The translations under genes were made by a program, and so were the position numbers. From Pantoea alfalfae (GTDB taxonomy: Bacteria > Pseudomonadota > Gammaproteobacteria > Enterobacterales > Enterobacteriaceae), in NCBI RefSeq assembly GCF_019880205.1, contig NZ_CP082292.1:1984001-2048000 (forward strand): 64,000 bases of DNA. Direction: 5' to 3'. Under the pieces are notes generated by a model. That model was not told where the DNA came from. It was given only the letters and a program-made list of their open reading frames with translations, and ran no database searches. Positions 62,289 through 64,000 of the stretch are shown piece after piece; positions within the stretch are counted from its first letter, which is position 1, and each line of letters starts with the position of its first letter.

Positions 62289-64000
62289 ATGAATGCGCAC
62301 AATCGTCGCTTAACCGGCACGCTGCTGGCGGGGGCCATCGCGCTGACGCTGCTGCCCTGGTATAGCCTGGAGCAGGGCTTTTTTACGGGAGACTGGCTGT
62401 CTAGCCTGTGGGCCGATGAGAACAACACACCGGCGCTGGGGCAGCTCGCGTTACGCAGCTGGCTGGGGATCGCCGTCGCGCTATGGCTGCTCTCTGCGGC
62501 CAGCGTCTTTCTGCCGCCAGGCCGCTTCCGCAGCACGCTGCTGCTGCTGTTCAGCGTGGCGGGCATTCTGTTTCTGGTGCTGGAAGGGCATGCCATTGGG
62601 TTTAGTGGCTGGAACTGGCTGTGGCTGGAGAACCTCTTCGGGCCGCTGGCGCAGGGGCAACCGGCGATGGGTGCGGGCGCACTGCTGCTGCTGACCGTCT
62701 TTCTGCTCATCTTCGCCTTTGCCCTGGCGGAGCGCGGCGTGCTGAAAGGCGATGCCTTTGTGGTGGCGTCAATTGTGCTGCTGGTGGCGCTGGTTACGAC
62801 CTTTGTGCTCTATCCGGTGCTGAGCCTGTTTGTTGCCTCGGTGCAGGATAGTGACGGCAGCTTTAAACCGGACGGGCTGATTGCCAATGTGCAGGATCCC
62901 GCCATCTGGAGCCTCGGCTGTTTCACCGGCGGCTCCTGCGGCACGGCCTGGCGCACGCTGGGACTGGCGCTGATGACCGCCAGTGGTTCTACGCTGCTGG
63001 GCCTGGCGTTTGCGCTGGCGGCCACGCGTACGGGGCTGCCCTATAAAAAAGCGCTGCGGATGCTGACCATATTGCCCATTATCACGCCGCCATTTGTTAT
63101 CGGTCTGGCACTGATCCTGCTGTTTGGCCGCTCCGGCGTGGTGACAGCATCGCTGGCGACGCTGTTCGGTATCGAGCCGGGCCGCTGGCTCTATGGGCTG
63201 ACCGGCATCTGGATTGCCCAGGTGCTGTCGTTTACTCCCATTGCGTTCCTGGTGCTGATGGGCGTAGTTGAGGGGGTCAGTCCGTCACTGGAAGAGGCGT
63301 CGCAGACCCTGCGCGCCAGCCGCTGGCGCACGTTCTCCCGCATCTCGTTGCCGCTGATGGCGCCAGGTCTGGCCAACGCGTTCTTAATCAGCTTTATCGA
63401 AAGCATGGCCGATTTCGGCAACCCGATGGTGCTGGGCGGCAGTCACGGCGTGCTCTCGACAGAGATCTTCTTCTCCGTGGTCGGCGCTCAGAACGACCCA
63501 AGCCGCGCGGCGGTGCTGGCGATGATCCTGCTGGGTTTTACCCTTGCCGCTTTTCTGGTGCAGCGCGTCTGGCTCTCCGGCAAAAGCTTCGCCACCGTAA
63601 CCGGCAAAGGCGACGGCGGCCGTCATGTGATGCTGCCGCGTCCGGTGCGCTACAGCGTCTATGGCATGGTGATCCCGTGGGGACTCTTCACCCTGGTGAT
63701 CTATGGCATGATCATGATTGGCGGCTTTGTGCAGTCCTGGGGGCTGAATAATAACCTGACGCTGGATCACTATATCCGCGCCTTCAGTGTCAGCGTGAAT
63801 CAGGGGCAGCTGGTCTGGAGCGGCGTCGCCTGGAATTCCTTCTGGACCACGCTGGAAATCGCCCTGATTGCCGCACCGCTCACCGCCATTGTGGGGCTGC
63901 TGACTGCCTGGCTGATCGTGCGACAGAAGTTTGCCGGCCGTCAGACCTTTGAATTCATGCTGATGCTGAGTTTTGCCATTCCCGGCACGGTGATAGGTGT
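62289..64000 (+). CDS. afuB: ABC transporter permease, AfuB/FbpB-type, 3' end cut off
   Basis: The frame from ATG 62289 (MNAHNRRLTGTLLAGAIAL) stays open to the window end, 570 residues so far. It shows an N-terminal set of helices, then a BPD_transp_1 domain with the EAA loop EEASQTLRASRWRTFSRISLPLMAPG, then FSVVGAQNDPSRAAVLAMILLG and a second set of helices beginning near YGMVIPWGLFTLVIYG. AfuB/FbpB permeases have two such domains in about 700 aa, so roughly 130 residues are missing. An ATPase gene (afuC) is expected next. The upstream SD is weak. Confidence 0.83.
   Translation, partial: MNAHNRRLTGTLLAGAIALTLLPWYSLEQGFFTGDWLSSLWADENNTPALGQLALRSWLGIAVALWLLSAASVFLPPGRFRSTLLLLFSVAGILFLVLEGHAIGFSGWNWLWLENLFGPLAQGQPAMGAGALLLLTVFLLIFAFALAERGVLKGDAFVVASIVLLVALVTTFVLYPVLSLFVASVQDSDGSFKPDGLIANVQDPAIWSLGCFTGGSCGTAWRTLGLALMTASGSTLLGLAFALAATRTGLPYKKALRMLTILPIITPPFVIGLALILLFGRSGVVTASLATLFGIEPGRWLYGLTGIWIAQVLSFTPIAFLVLMGVVEGVSPSLEEASQTLRASRWRTFSRISLPLMAPGLANAFLISFIESMADFGNPMVLGGSHGVLSTEIFFSVVGAQNDPSRAAVLAMILLGFTLAAFLVQRVWLSGKSFATVTGKGDGGRHVMLPRPVRYSVYGMVIPWGLFTLVIYGMIMIGGFVQSWGLNNNLTLDHYIRAFSVSVNQGQLVWSGVAWNSFWTTLEIALIAAPLTAIVGLLTAWLIVRQKFAGRQTFEFMLMLSFAIPGTVIG

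Overview
The window is about 64 kb of chromosome from a gamma-proteobacterium of the order Enterobacterales. It most resembles Erwiniaceae (Pantoea/Erwinia-like); this placement is my inference. Most proteins align well, from memory, with Escherichia coli, Salmonella or Klebsiella orthologues. Blocks such as ynfK-mlc-ynfL-ynfM, ynfB/ynfA and ydfG/dcp keep E. coli neighbour relationships, but other genes are shuffled between them. I see no tRNA, rRNA, insertion sequence, prophage or CRISPR array.

Layout. 0-5 kb: the 3' part of ydcJ (2-oxoadipate dioxygenase/decarboxylase family), a type-B carboxylesterase, and a chemoreceptor behind a clear sigma-28 promoter. 5-15 kb: amino-acid and peptide genes. 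These are a LysR regulator divergent from an aminotransferase, a polar amino-acid binding protein, pepT, an orphan dppA-like binding protein, and a LysR regulator divergent from an M20 peptidase plus MHS-type transporter. 15.7-26 kb: L-rhamnose use, with aldA, rhaT, rhaSR and rhaBADM, together with ybiI, a 32-aa yoaK-like membrane peptide and one unknown gene. RhaS and CRP sites can be read upstream of rhaB, and RhaS sites upstream of rhaT. 26-31 kb: comR with two tandem bhsA-like genes, sotB, an unknown HxxxC/CxxC protein, and ynfM/ynfL. 31.8-39 kb: mlc, bioD2 (ynfK), an NCS2 purine permease, and an osmVWXY (OsmU-type) osmoprotectant transporter. 39-43 kb: a DHA2 drug exporter, two small periplasmic proteins (DUF1161 and ynfB), ynfA and ydfG. 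43-52.5 kb: purine breakdown, guaD-xdhABC behind a double PurR-like operator, then dcp, then hpxO, so guanine could be taken through xanthine and urate to 5-hydroxyisourate. 53-57 kb: an accessory-looking stretch with a GT4 glycosyltransferase, an 8-cysteine secreted microprotein, a class C beta-lactamase and an Xre/RES toxin-antitoxin pair. 57-64 kb: a GH15 enzyme, an SDR dehydrogenase, and a LacI regulator divergent from an afuA-afuB-like ABC importer that runs off the window.

The least explained structure is a family of about 340-bp repeated elements at 11.2, 15.4 and 19.6 kb, with a solo end at 35.5 kb. Each full element has imperfect terminal inverted repeats and exactly three internal units of about 78 bp. 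Each unit encodes three hairpins, one of which looks like a bidirectional intrinsic terminator. All four loci lie between convergent genes. I regard this as the best candidate for something undescribed.
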